From Pelagibius sp. Alg239-R121 (GTDB taxonomy: Bacteria > Pseudomonadota > Alphaproteobacteria > Kiloniellales > Kiloniellaceae), in the NCBI RefSeq assembly GCF_947331435.1, contig NZ_CAMZOF010000012.1:62001-126000 (forward strand): 64,000 nucleotides of DNA. Direction: 5' to 3'. A program made the translations under genes and the position numbers. Shown here in pieces: positions 34,136 to 43,111 of the stretch. A model generated the notes under the pieces. The model was not told where the DNA came from. It did no database searches and saw only the letters and a program-made list of their open reading frames with translations. The stretch's first letter is position 1; each line of letters begins with the position of its first letter.

Positions 34136-35773
34136 ATGGCTACACCAACCGCCTTTGAACAATACATGCTTGAATTGGTAAACCAGGCACGTGCCGACCC
34201 GGGTCAGGCTGCTGAGACTTATGGTTTCAGCCTTGGCAGTATTCCGGACACGCCCCTCGAACCGCTGGCGATGAACGAGGATTTGCTTGAAGCAGCACGC
34301 GCTCACTCCGAATGGATGGAAGACACCGATACCTTCTCGCACACCGGCGCCGGCGGCTCGAGTCCGTCGCAGCGTGCGGACGCTGCAGGCTGGGATGGCG
34401 GCGGTGTCGGCGAAAACATCGCCGGCTGGTTTGCCTTTGGCAACAACAACATTAATCAGCAGGATGTCGTTGAGGAACGGCACGGTGCGCTCCTGCGTTC
34501 ACCTGGTCACCTTGCCAACATCATGAATGCCAACTGGAGCGAGGCCGGCATCGGCGGCGCGACCGGTGACTGGCAACAGTACACCGACGCCTTCCTCTAT
34601 ACGCAGGCTTTCTCGGACGACGGCAAAAGCTTCCTGACCGGCGTCACGTTCGACGATGGCGATGGCGACAACTTCTACGACGTGGGCGAAGGCCTGGGCG
34701 GCGTCAATATCGAAATCACCGACTCGAACGGCAATACCGTCGATACCTCGACCTGGGAAGCCGGCGGCTATCAGATCGCACTGGAGGACGGCGATTACAC
34801 CGTCCGCTTCTCCGGTGAAGGGATCAATGGCGTGGTCGAGAAACAGGTCACGATCGCAGGTGGCAACGTAAAAGTCGATATCAACACCGACCTCGAAACG
34901 CCCATCGTGGTTGGCGAGAACCCGGATTCCGAAAACCCCGGTACGGATGAGCCGACGACGGAAGATCCAGATACGGATGAGCCGACGGCTGAAGACCCGG
35001 ATACCGACGAGCCGACGGCCGAAGATCCCGACACCGATGAGCCGACGGCTGAAGACCCGGATACCGACGAGCCGACGGCCGAAGATCCCGACACCGATGA
35101 GCCGACGGCTGAAGACCCGGATACGGACGAGCCGACAACCGAAGATCCCGACACCGATGAGCCGACGGCTGAGGATCCGGATACCGACGAGCCGACGGCC
35201 GAGGATCCCGACACCGATGAGCCGACGGCTGAGGACCCGGATACGGACGAGCCGACGGCCGAGGATCCCGACACCGATGAGCCGACGGCTGAGGATCCGG
35301 ATACGGACGAGCCAACGGCTGAAGATCCAGATGTAGAAGATCCCGACGCGGAAGATCCCGACATGCCCGATCTGGCTGCCGGTCCTTCGGTCGAGAATGG
35401 CACGGATGGCGACGATGTCTTCATGGATATGGATAAAGATCAGATTATCCTGGGCGCCGCGGGTGACGATCGTTTCGAGAGCGAAAGCAGCTTCGACGAC
35501 TACAACTTCATGCTGCTGCCAAACAACGGCGTGCTGTTGCTTGGTGCTGATTCGACCAAGGTTCTGTTCGATGTGGAGACCATCGAGTTCGCAGATCTTT
35601 CGATCGAGTTCAAATCGGAAGACGGTGGAGACGAGCCAGCGGACGAAGGCGATACGCCTGACGATTCTACCGACATGCCGGGCGATCAGACCCCTGTCGC
35701 CGAAGATGACAGCCCCGATCAGCCAGGCAGCTTCGGGGGATGCTGCTGCAATGACGATCTGATGGTCGCTTAA
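34136..35773 (+). CDS. CAP-domain protein with acidic TDEPTAEDPD repeats; probable type I secretion substrate
   Basis: The 545-residue protein has no signal peptide. Residues 1-155 form a CAP/SCP domain: YMLELVNQARADPG, active-site-like H57 in AARAHSEWM, VGENIAGW and H125 in SPGHLANIMN. Residues 165-265 look like an SdrD-B/carboxypeptidase-regulatory beta domain (GDNFYDVGEGLGGVNIEITDSNG, DGDYTVRFSGEGI). Residues 270-399 are thirteen 10-residue repeats, two with Thr instead of Ala. A degenerate RTX-like module follows (NGTDGDDVFMDMDKD, GAAGDDRFE, DVETIEFADLSIEF). The tail ends GGCCCNDDLMVA. The start at 34136 is chosen because the CAP homology begins there and AAGGAAG lies upstream. The adjacent ABC transporter and adaptor support export in one step to the outside. 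Confidence 0.9.
   Translation: MATPTAFEQYMLELVNQARADPGQAAETYGFSLGSIPDTPLEPLAMNEDLLEAARAHSEWMEDTDTFSHTGAGGSSPSQRADAAGWDGGGVGENIAGWFAFGNNNINQQDVVEERHGALLRSPGHLANIMNANWSEAGIGGATGDWQQYTDAFLYTQAFSDDGKSFLTGVTFDDGDGDNFYDVGEGLGGVNIEITDSNGNTVDTSTWEAGGYQIALEDGDYTVRFSGEGINGVVEKQVTIAGGNVKVDINTDLETPIVVGENPDSENPGTDEPTTEDPDTDEPTAEDPDTDEPTAEDPDTDEPTAEDPDTDEPTAEDPDTDEPTAEDPDTDEPTTEDPDTDEPTAEDPDTDEPTAEDPDTDEPTAEDPDTDEPTAEDPDTDEPTAEDPDTDEPTAEDPDVEDPDAEDPDMPDLAAGPSVENGTDGDDVFMDMDKDQIILGAAGDDRFESESSFDDYNFMLLPNNGVLLLGADSTKVLFDVETIEFADLSIEFKSEDGGDEPADEGDTPDDSTDMPGDQTPVAEDDSPDQPGSFGGCCCNDDLMVA
34943..35332 (+). repeat. Thirteen 30-bp tandem repeats encoding TDEPT[AT]EDPD
   Basis: Thirteen perfect-length 30-bp units in frame. 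Units alternate in synonymous codons (for example GACCCGGATAC versus GATCCCGACAC), giving a 60-bp higher-order period that points to expansion by duplication of pairs. Each unit adds net charge about -5. Copy number is likely to vary between strains. Confidence 0.95.
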
Positions 35774-35802
35774 CACGCGGCCCGAGCGACAGATCTGTCA
35801 TT

Positions 35803-35828
35803 CCCACCCGCGCATCTGCGCGGGTGGG
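35803..35828 (+). terminator. First strong hairpin after CAP-protein gene
   Basis: A perfect 11-bp GC-rich stem (CCCACCCGCGC with GCGCGGGTGGG) and ATCT tetraloop, 30 bases after the stop. There is no T-run, so partial termination or mRNA end protection is more likely than full termination. Confidence 0.7.
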
Positions 35829-35832
35829 TTGG

Positions 35833-35860
35833 GTGGTGGCCGGAGCAGTCCGGCCACCAC
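35833..35860 (+). terminator. Second strong hairpin before the secretion ABC gene
   Basis: A perfect 11-bp stem (GTGGTGGCCGG with CCGGCCACCAC) and 6-base loop AGCAGT, only four bases after the first hairpin. The transporter start is 32 bases further on. Together the pair would reduce transporter expression relative to the exported protein. Confidence 0.7.
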
Positions 35861-35892
35861 ACGCCGCCAGCACTTCGGGGACTTGATTGTTC

Positions 35893-37779
35893 ATGCTTTC
35901 TCAACAGACCAAAGACCACGCCGCGGACCTCAACAATATGTCAAGACGCGACGAAAGCCCGTCAGCCACGAACGCCCAGGACGACATTCAGGGCATTGCG
36001 GGCGACCGTAATCTGATCCGGGCCGCTCTGAAGACTTGCCGATCCGCCTTCGTTGGGATCGGGTTGTTCAGCTGCATCATCAATCTTCTGATGCTGACCG
36101 GCCCTTTATTCATGATGCAGGTTTACGACCGGGTGCTGACCAGCGGCAGCCTGCCGACTCTGGCAGCATTGCTGGTTCTGGTCACATTGCTTTATTTCTT
36201 TTTCAGCCTTTTCGAGCTCTTGCGGTCTCGGGTCCTGATTCGGGTGGGTCGCCGCCTGGACGAACAGCTTTCACCGGCTGTCTTCCGTGCCGTGCTCGCC
36301 TTGCCCTTGCGACAGGGCCAGAAAGGTGAATCGGCGTCGCCGGTCCGTGACATGGACACCCTGCGGCAATTCCTTTCCAGCCAAGGCCCGTTGGCCATCT
36401 TCGATATGCCCTGGATCCCACTCTACCTTGGTGTAATCTATCTCTTTCATCCCTTCCTCGGTCTTGTTGCCACCGCCGGCGCCGGGCTGCTGTTCGTACT
36501 GGCCATCTTAAGCGAAGCCGTGAACCGTAAACCGCTGCGGGAGGCGGCAAGCCTGGCCAACCAACGCAATACCGTCGCCGCGAGCTGCCGGCGTAACAGT
36601 GAGGTCGTGCATGCCATGGGCATGAGCGGACAGCTGGGACGCGTCTGGGGCAGCCTCAACGACCGCTACCTAAACCAACAGGGCAAGGCCAGCGATCGGG
36701 CCGGTATGCTGTCCGCGGCGACCCGTGCGATACGGTTGTTGATGCAGTCCGTCATCCTCGCGGCCGGCGCCTGGCTTGCGGTCAAGCAAGAGGTCTCACC
36801 CGGTACCATTATCGCGGCTTCGATCATCATGTCCCGCGCATTGGCTCCCATTGAGCTGGCAGTTGCACACTGGCGCGGCTGCATTGCGGCGCGGCAGAGT
36901 GCAAAGCGCCTCAAAATGACACTCCGCGGCCAAACACAGACCGTGAAAATGGATCTGCCCCGTCCAATGAAGAGTCTCGATCTCAGCAGTGTGACGGTGG
37001 TTCCGCCCGGCAGTTCTAAAACCGCGATCGAGCGGATCAGCTTTGCCCTGCAGGCCGGCGAGGGCCTTGGCATTATTGGGCCCAGTGCCAGCGGCAAATC
37101 GACTCTGGCGCGCAGCATCGTCGGCGTATGGCCGACTATTCTGGGTAAAATCTGTCTGGATGGTGCGTCACTCGATCAATGGGATCCGACTAAACTCGGC
37201 CGCCATGTCGGCTATCTGCCGCAAGCCGTCGATCTCTTCAATGGTACCGTTGCCGAGAATATCGCCCGCTTCGATCCTGCACGCTGTTCCGAACAGATCA
37301 TCCAGGCGGCTCAACTGGCTGGAATTCATGACCTGATCCTGAACCTGCCCGACGGTTACGACACCGATATCGGCGAAGGCGGATCGGTCCTTTCAGCGGG
37401 CCAACGCCAACGCGTCGGACTGGCGCGCGCACTTTACGATCTGCCCTTCCTCGTCGTGCTCGACGAGCCAAACGCCAACCTGGACGCCGAAGGCGAGGCA
37501 GCCTTGACCGGGGCGATCCGCGCCATGCGGAACTATGGCTCTATCGTTATCGTCGTTGCGCACCGGCCGAGTGCGATTGCCGCGGTCGATCATTTATTGC
37601 TGCTTAAGGACGGACGTCAGCAGGCTTTTGGCCGCAAAGAAGAGATCATGCGTCAAACCGCAGCCATCGCCCATAAATCCCCCCGTAATTCAACCGCGGC
37701 AAAACCAACCGCAACCAAATCCAATGAGAGCAAAACCAAAGACAAGGGAGCGTTGAACGTTGTCACAGAGTCTGCTTGA
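35893..37779 (+). CDS. Type I secretion ABC transporter, PrtD-type
   Basis: A 628-residue fused permease-ATPase. There is no N-terminal C39 peptidase domain, so it belongs to the PrtD/RTX-exporter class that does not cleave its substrate. Helices span residues about 50-300, with FSCIINLLMLTGPLFMMQVYDRVL in the standard place. Walker A is GPSASGKSTLARSIVG, signature LSAGQRQRVGLARALY, Walker B FLVVLDEPNANLD. The C-terminal 45 residues are Lys/Thr/Asn-rich. The ATG at 35893 is preferred over a TTG two codons upstream. Its end overlaps the adaptor gene by 20 bases. Confidence 0.93.
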   Translation: MLSQQTKDHAADLNNMSRRDESPSATNAQDDIQGIAGDRNLIRAALKTCRSAFVGIGLFSCIINLLMLTGPLFMMQVYDRVLTSGSLPTLAALLVLVTLLYFFFSLFELLRSRVLIRVGRRLDEQLSPAVFRAVLALPLRQGQKGESASPVRDMDTLRQFLSSQGPLAIFDMPWIPLYLGVIYLFHPFLGLVATAGAGLLFVLAILSEAVNRKPLREAASLANQRNTVAASCRRNSEVVHAMGMSGQLGRVWGSLNDRYLNQQGKASDRAGMLSAATRAIRLLMQSVILAAGAWLAVKQEVSPGTIIAASIIMSRALAPIELAVAHWRGCIAARQSAKRLKMTLRGQTQTVKMDLPRPMKSLDLSSVTVVPPGSSKTAIERISFALQAGEGLGIIGPSASGKSTLARSIVGVWPTILGKICLDGASLDQWDPTKLGRHVGYLPQAVDLFNGTVAENIARFDPARCSEQIIQAAQLAGIHDLILNLPDGYDTDIGEGGSVLSAGQRQRVGLARALYDLPFLVVLDEPNANLDAEGEAALTGAIRAMRNYGSIVIVVAHRPSAIAAVDHLLLLKDGRQQAFGRKEEIMRQTAAIAHKSPRNSTAAKPTATKSNESKTKDKGALNVVTESA

Positions 37780-39133
37780 GCATTCCGGATTCGGACCCGC
37801 CGCTATCCGAAACGGCGGTTACGATCTGCCGCCGGCCGTACACCCGACCCGGCGCTCGCTGCGCCGTCACCTGCTGGCAGGCTTCATTGTCGCCGCGGTT
37901 CTGATCGGCGGTGTCGGCGGCTGGTCGGCAATCGCCTCTATCTCCAGCGCTGTCATCGCTTCGGGGAAGGTGGTCGTTGAGTCCAACACCAAGCTGGTCC
38001 AGCATGCCGAAGGCGGCATCGTCGGTGAAATCGCCGTCCGGGACGGTGACCGGGTGAAGGCAGGTGACCTGCTGGTTCGGCTCGACGGAACCGCAACCAA
38101 AGCCAATTTGGCGATCATCACCAAGCAAATGACCGAACTGGAAACCCGACGCACCCGACTGATCGCGGAACGGGACAAAAACGAAGAATTGGTTTTTCCC
38201 GTACACCTTCAGGAACAGGCCAAAGCCAACAGCGATTTCGATTTGCTGGAGGGAGAACGCAAACTCTTCCAAGCACGCTGGGCAACTCTCTCGGGACAGC
38301 GCGAACAGCTCCAGGAACGCATGACCCAGACTCGCGATGAGATTGCCGGCCTGACCTCGCAACGCAGTGCGAAGTCACGTGAAGTCGAACTGACGGAAAA
38401 GGAGCTGGAGCTGATTCGTGGGTTGAAAGAAAAGAAGCTGATTCCAATCACCCAGTACATGGCGCTGGAGCGTGAATCCGTAAAGGTCCAGGGTGAGCAC
38501 GGTCAGCTGATCGCTGAAATCGCGCGTGCAGAAGGACGTGTCAGCGAGACCCAGCTTCAAGTCCTCCAACTCGACAAGGAGTTCCGCGAAGCTGTGTTGG
38601 GTGAACTGCGCGATGCCGAAGCGAAACTGGCCGAACTCGCGGAACGCCGCGTCGCCGCTCTGGATCAACTCAGGCGTCTGGAGATTCAAGCGCCGCAATC
38701 AGGCATGGTTCATCAGCTCGCAATCCACACCCGCGGCGGCGTGATCACACCCGGTCAGGCGCTCATGCAGATCGTTCCTCAGGATGACAAGCTGATCGTT
38801 GAAGCCCGGGTTGCACCGGGAGATATCGATCAGATCCAGAAGGGCCAGGATGCGGTCATACACTTCACCGCCTTCAACCAGCGCACCACCCCTCAGCTGA
38901 ATGCGACGCTCTTTTCCGTCGCGGCAGATCTGACCGAGGACGAACGCAGCGGCGAGCAATACTTCCTGGCACGTCTTCGTTTGTCGGAAGAAGAACTGTT
39001 GCGGCTGCGAGCCCTGACATTGACTCCGGGCATGCCGGCAGAAGTCTTTATTCAGACCGGCGCGCGCAGCGCGCTCAGCTACCTTGTGAAGCCTTTTGAA
39101 GACCAGATCAGCCGGGCGTTTCGAGAGGAATAA
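37760..39133 (+). CDS. Type I secretion membrane-fusion protein, HlyD/PrtE family
   Basis: A 457-residue adaptor with a single N-terminal membrane helix (LLAGFIVAAVLIGGVGGW, about residues 40-58), a split lipoyl/barrel-sandwich domain (VIASGKVVVESNTKLVQHAEGGIVGEIAVRDGDRVKAGDLLVRL; later IQAPQSGMVHQLAIHTRGGVITPGQ) and a long coiled-coil hairpin (about 110-290). The C-terminal AREALRAL-like region ends in GARSALSYLVKPFEDQISRAFREE, the standard HlyD tail. It starts with TTG after AGGGAG, in the end of the transporter gene. The outer-membrane TolC partner is not in this window. Confidence 0.93.
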   Translation: MSQSLLEHSGFGPAAIRNGGYDLPPAVHPTRRSLRRHLLAGFIVAAVLIGGVGGWSAIASISSAVIASGKVVVESNTKLVQHAEGGIVGEIAVRDGDRVKAGDLLVRLDGTATKANLAIITKQMTELETRRTRLIAERDKNEELVFPVHLQEQAKANSDFDLLEGERKLFQARWATLSGQREQLQERMTQTRDEIAGLTSQRSAKSREVELTEKELELIRGLKEKKLIPITQYMALERESVKVQGEHGQLIAEIARAEGRVSETQLQVLQLDKEFREAVLGELRDAEAKLAELAERRVAALDQLRRLEIQAPQSGMVHQLAIHTRGGVITPGQALMQIVPQDDKLIVEARVAPGDIDQIQKGQDAVIHFTAFNQRTTPQLNATLFSVAADLTEDERSGEQYFLARLRLSEEELLRLRALTLTPGMPAEVFIQTGARSALSYLVKPFEDQISRAFREE

Positions 39134-39264
39134 CGTCGAACCTCAGCGTCTACTTTTTCCCGAAGTCGGATGAGGCAAGCGCCTCGCCGGCTTCGGTTTT
39201 CCGCTCTATTTCACAGGGCGCGAGCGGGTTGGCCGGTACGACAGATCGCCATTGGCGATTGCGT

Positions 39265-39600
39265 CTAACCCGGGTCTGCTTTAGGCGCAGCTGCAACGAC
39301 CGGGTGGTCCTTATCGGTCTGATACTTGTGATTCCAGCCCTGCGGCGATCCCCAACCGGTAACCTCTTCGCCGAAGAATTCCTTATTGACGACAATGTAG
39401 GCGGCCTCTTCCGGTTCGGCATCTAGCTCGTCGCGGATAGCATCGACGGGGCAAATCGATTCGCAGAGTCCACAGTTCACGCATTCTTCCGGATGAATGT
39501 AGAACATCCGCCCGCCTTCGTAGATGCAATCGACCGGACAAACTTCCGTGCAGGCGCCGTCTTTAATATCGATGCAGGCTTGGGAGATGATAAAGGCCAT
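39265..39600 (-). CDS. fdxA: 7Fe ferredoxin (FdxA type)
   Basis: A 111-residue ferredoxin binding one 3Fe-4S and one 4Fe-4S cluster. The cysteine pattern is CIDIKDGACTEVCPVDCIYEG followed by CVNCGLCESICPVDAI; the extended tail (NKEFFGEEVTGWGSPQGW) is typical of the alphaproteobacterial FdxA form. GGGAGG precedes the ATG. It lies 50 bases after the enoyl-CoA hydratase gene on the same strand and could be the last gene of the catabolic operon, or simply a housekeeping gene. Confidence 0.95.
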   Translation of the reverse strand: MAFIISQACIDIKDGACTEVCPVDCIYEGGRMFYIHPEECVNCGLCESICPVDAIRDELDAEPEEAAYIVVNKEFFGEEVTGWGSPQGWNHKYQTDKDHPVVAAAPKADPG

Positions 39601-39650
39601 GTATTAACGCCTCCCCTCCCCATCCACCTGGACAAAGGTTTTCATCGAAC

Positions 39651-40427
39651 TTACGTCCCGGTCCAGACGGGGGCCCGTTTTTCCCGAAAGGCAAGAACAC
39701 CTTCCTCACTGTCGTTGGACTGTAAAGCCGCGACAAGGGCCGGTGTGCGCAGGGCCTGGGCATCGCGGGCATTGAGCTGCGCCGTTTTCCCGACCGTATG
39801 CTTTACCGCCTTCAGTGAAAGCGGTGCACAGGCTTTGATGTCGGCGACCCATCGATCGACCGCCTCATCGAGATTTTCCAATGTAACAACTTCGTTCACG
39901 AGGCCAAAAGACTCCGCGTCAGTTGCCGACATCCGCCGTCCGGTCAGGAGGTAGCCCATAGCGATCTTGTGCGGGATCAGCCGTGGCAGCAGCACCATGC
40001 CGCCATCGAGTGGCAAGCGGCCGACCCGGGGTTCCGGCAAGGCAAATTTCGCCGTCTCCGCCGCAATTACAATGTCGCAGCCGAGCACCATCTCGAAACC
40101 GCCCCCCATCGCCAGACCGTTGACCCGCGCAATAACGGGAATATCAAGACCGTCGCGCAATGAGATACCGCCAAAGCCATGCGGCCGCGCCTGCCCCCAA
40201 TACTCAAGGCCATTCACTGCATCGGCCGCCTTCATGTCCGCACCCGCACTGAACGCGCGGTCACCTGCCCCCGTCAGGACCGCACAGCGAAGGTCGGGAT
40301 TTCCTTCAATCTCGTGCCAGATTTCTTCAAGACGCTCTTCCGTCTCCCGGTCAACTGCGTTCATGCGCTCGGGCCGGTCGATGGTTACCCAAGCAACCTG
40401 ATCTCGAATCTCGAAGCCAACAGCCAT
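39651..40427 (-). CDS. Enoyl-CoA hydratase/isomerase family protein
   Basis: A 258-residue crotonase-fold protein. The oxyanion-hole blocks are RAFSAGADMKA and GLAMGGGFEMVLGCDIVIAAE; family features VNEVVTLENLDEAV and FREKRAPVWTG end the protein. The position that is the catalytic Glu in hydratases is taken by the LPEPRVGRLPLDGG segment, so it may be a hydratase or an isomerase. The start shares one base with the CaiB stop (TGATG); a GTG one codon earlier is an alternative. Works on CoA thioesters made by the adjacent CoA-transferase. Confidence 0.9.
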   Translation of the reverse strand: MAVGFEIRDQVAWVTIDRPERMNAVDRETEERLEEIWHEIEGNPDLRCAVLTGAGDRAFSAGADMKAADAVNGLEYWGQARPHGFGGISLRDGLDIPVIARVNGLAMGGGFEMVLGCDIVIAAETAKFALPEPRVGRLPLDGGMVLLPRLIPHKIAMGYLLTGRRMSATDAESFGLVNEVVTLENLDEAVDRWVADIKACAPLSLKAVKHTVGKTAQLNARDAQALRTPALVAALQSNDSEEGVLAFREKRAPVWTGT

Positions 40428-41641
40428 CACGCGGCTCCCGCAGCCTGAGGTTTGGCGACTATATTTTCGCCCGCAGGCTCGTCGCCGCCTGTTTGGCCAA
40501 GCCCCAACTCAGCCAGAACCTCGGCCGTATGTTCGCCGATCCGCGGCGGCGGCCGCCGGACGGCAAAGCCGGCATCGGAAAGGTGAACCGGTGAAGCAAT
40601 GACGCTGGTCTCGCCGTGAAGAGGATGATCGTAGCTCGCCAGCATCCCGTTCTCCGTCGTTTGCGGATCGGTTAAGGCCTTGCCCAAGGGCCGGACCTCG
40701 GCACAGAGCAGATCCTGTTCCTCCAGCTTCGTGATCCAGTGTTCCGTCGTGCCGGAGCCGAAACCCTCACGGAAGCGGCGCTGCAGCTCGGCCTTACCCG
40801 CACGTTGCGCTGGAAGATCAGGATAGATCTCGGACAGGTCCTCAATCCCCAACGCCCGGCAGATGTCCTGTAGAGGATTGGCCTTGAAGGCGCCGACCAG
40901 GACCAATGCACCGTCAGTCGTTTCGAACACGCCGCTGAGTGGCATGGCCGCCCAGTTCAATTCCGTATCCTGCGACATCAGGTGGGAGGCTTCCTGCATC
41001 TGCATGGCCAGCATCGAGTCGTAAAGTGACACGGAAACCTCTTGCCCGCGCCCGGTCTTCTCCCGGGCCAGAAGGGCTGCCAGCACACCCTGGACCAGAT
41101 GCATGCCAGCTGTGTAGTCGCAAAGGGCCGTGGCGTAGATCGTGCGCGGCGTGTCGTCGTCTGCGCGCCGTTCCATAACGCCGGTTAGTGCCTGGGACAG
41201 GACGTCCTGTCCCCCTTTGTGCGCATAAGGGCCAGTTGGGCCAAAACCGGTACCCGAAGCAAAAATGATCCGCGGATTGATCTCGCGCAGCTTGTCATAA
41301 CCAAAGCCCATCCGGTCCATCACGCCGGGACGGAAATTGTTGACCACCACATCGGACTTCCGCACGAGAGCGTAGACAGCCTCCTTAGCCGAAGCTTCGC
41401 GGGTGTCCAGGGTCACCGAACGCTTGTTGCGGTTCAGGCTGCAGAAAACCGGATTGTTGCGGTCGACCTCACTGGTGCCGCCGAAAAAGTTCCGGGACAA
41501 CTCGCCCGACCCGGGACGCTCGATCTTGATCACGTCGGCACCGAAGTCAGCCAGCATCTGGGTCGCACAGGGACCCAGCATAACCTGGGTGAAGTCGACA
41601 ATCCGGACGCCGTCGAGGGGCAGGTTGCTGTTACTGGACAT
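40427..41641 (-). CDS. CaiB/BaiF family CoA-transferase
   Basis: A 404-residue class III CoA-transferase that swaps CoA between carboxylic acids. Signatures are GVRIVDFTQVMLGPCATQMLADFGADVIKIERPGSGELSR, NRNKRSVTLD, VVVNNFRPGVMDRMGFGYD and the C-terminal ISPVHLS-like region with RRPPPRIGEHTAEVLAELG. The catalytic Asp is expected in the CDYTAGMHLVQG block. GAGGCC precedes the ATG. Its place after the ABC importer suggests it activates the imported acid. Confidence 0.93.
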   Translation of the reverse strand: MSSNSNLPLDGVRIVDFTQVMLGPCATQMLADFGADVIKIERPGSGELSRNFFGGTSEVDRNNPVFCSLNRNKRSVTLDTREASAKEAVYALVRKSDVVVNNFRPGVMDRMGFGYDKLREINPRIIFASGTGFGPTGPYAHKGGQDVLSQALTGVMERRADDDTPRTIYATALCDYTAGMHLVQGVLAALLAREKTGRGQEVSVSLYDSMLAMQMQEASHLMSQDTELNWAAMPLSGVFETTDGALVLVGAFKANPLQDICRALGIEDLSEIYPDLPAQRAGKAELQRRFREGFGSGTTEHWITKLEEQDLLCAEVRPLGKALTDPQTTENGMLASYDHPLHGETSVIASPVHLSDAGFAVRRPPPRIGEHTAEVLAELGLGQTGGDEPAGENIVAKPQAAGAA

Positions 41642-41691
41642 AAAGGCCTCTTATTTCACTACTTTGCAAATGGATGTTGTGACGTGACGGA

Positions 41692-43050
41692 TCATTCTGC
41701 CGGTTCCAGAACCAGGGCATTCGGCGATGGCACATCGCCTGGGTCGGCTCCCTGCGCGCGCATCTGCTTCTGGATGGCCTTGGGGTCGACGTCTCTAAGC
41801 GCGGAGTGCGCATTAAGCGCCAATGCCGAGGCAACACCTGCCGCCTCGCCCTGGACCATGCAGGGAGGAATTTCACGCGACATGCGTTGTGCATCCGGCT
41901 CAGCCGAATAATGCCGGCCCGCGACGATCAGATTGTCCAGTCCGCGCGGCAGCAGAGCCCCGTACGGCGTGTAGTAGTCGCGGCCACGGCAGACCGTGTC
42001 GGCGAAGTGCCGGCGGTTGACGACATCGTCCTTTGTGACGACATACTCGCCGCGCAGCTGTCGGGTCTGCCGGACGCCGATCTGTTCGGCCGTACCCAGC
42101 AGGTTTGCGTTCTGGAAGCCCGGCAGATTTTCACGGGCATATTCGAACAGCCGCATGATGCGCTCGCGCCCTTCGTACTCCGCCTTCGTCAGTGCTTCGA
42201 CGGAAATGCCGTCGTAGCCCGGCATATGCGGACAGTTGCACCAGACCACGCCGGGGATCGGCGTCTTGAGCCACCACATTTCCCAGGCGCCACCGATCAG
42301 GCGGCGGGCCTGCCGGTCCAGCTTCTTGAAGGCCGCCGGCTCTTCGTACTGAAAACGCTCTGCCTCGTCGGTATCGACATTGGACAAGCGGAACACGGTG
42401 GTGACGATGTACTGCCCCTGGATGAACTCGGCGCCTGCGGATGCCGCAACATCCAGATCGCCGGTCGCATCGATCACGACATCACCTAGAATTGCCTGCC
42501 GGCCGGTCTTGGTCTGGCAGACCACGCCCTTCACTTGACCGCCGTCGACAATGGTGTCAGCAAACCAGCTATGCAGGCGTAAATTGACTCCGGCTTCGCG
42601 GGCAAGATCCAATGAAACTCGCTTCCAGGCATCGGGATCGAAGGCGACGGCATGAATGATCGGCTGCGGATGTTCCTGGACATGGAAGTCATGCACGCCC
42701 CAACGCGACCACTTGCGCCACATCTCCCAATCCGCCCGGCAGTCTTCTGGGGGCGGGAAAACGGCACCATTCTGCCTGGCCATGCGCTCGACGAATTCCG
42801 AGACGATGCCGGTACAGGTAATCTCGGAACCGTTGGTCATGTCATCCAGAACCAGCACCATACCACCGGAGGCCATGCCGCCGAGGTGGTGATAGCGTTC
42901 GAGCAAGGTCACCGAACAGCCATTGCGGGCCGCCGAGACCGCCGCTGTCAGGCCCGCGGCCCCACCGCCCACGACGATGACATCGGACTGTGCGACGACG
43001 GGCACGTCCCGGGCAGCTTCGCGAACCGATTTATCCTGAAATTGAGACAT
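41692..43050 (-). CDS. FAD-dependent oxidoreductase (FAD_oxidored family)
   Basis: A 452-residue flavoprotein. The dinucleotide-binding N-terminus is DVIVVGGGAAGLTAAVSAARNGCSVTLLER, then GGMASGGMVL. Also seen are VVIDATGDLDVAASAGAE, IGVRQTRQLRGEYVVTKDDV and the C-terminal PCMVQGEAAGVASALAL, typical of PF12831 proteins. The start follows a strong AGGAGGAAAG. Its substrate is unknown; in this operon it may oxidise the imported acid or its derivative. Gaps to both neighbours are 50-60 bases. Confidence 0.9.
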   Translation of the reverse strand: MSQFQDKSVREAARDVPVVAQSDVIVVGGGAAGLTAAVSAARNGCSVTLLERYHHLGGMASGGMVLVLDDMTNGSEITCTGIVSEFVERMARQNGAVFPPPEDCRADWEMWRKWSRWGVHDFHVQEHPQPIIHAVAFDPDAWKRVSLDLAREAGVNLRLHSWFADTIVDGGQVKGVVCQTKTGRQAILGDVVIDATGDLDVAASAGAEFIQGQYIVTTVFRLSNVDTDEAERFQYEEPAAFKKLDRQARRLIGGAWEMWWLKTPIPGVVWCNCPHMPGYDGISVEALTKAEYEGRERIMRLFEYARENLPGFQNANLLGTAEQIGVRQTRQLRGEYVVTKDDVVNRRHFADTVCRGRDYYTPYGALLPRGLDNLIVAGRHYSAEPDAQRMSREIPPCMVQGEAAGVASALALNAHSALRDVDPKAIQKQMRAQGADPGDVPSPNALVLEPAE

Positions 43051-43111
43051 GACTTTCCTCCTTACGGCGACGGCGCCGCAATCATTGTGGTGTACATATT
43101 TGCGCGCGGCG

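Noticed and set aside
34943-35332. CRISPR array
   Set aside because: Direct repeats are contiguous, in frame and without spacers; they encode protein.
34499-35776. Long minus-strand ORF opposite the CAP-protein repeats (425 codons)
   Set aside because: It mirrors the repeat array, has no ribosome site, and its repeats only reflect the coding strand's 30-bp period. Shadow frame.
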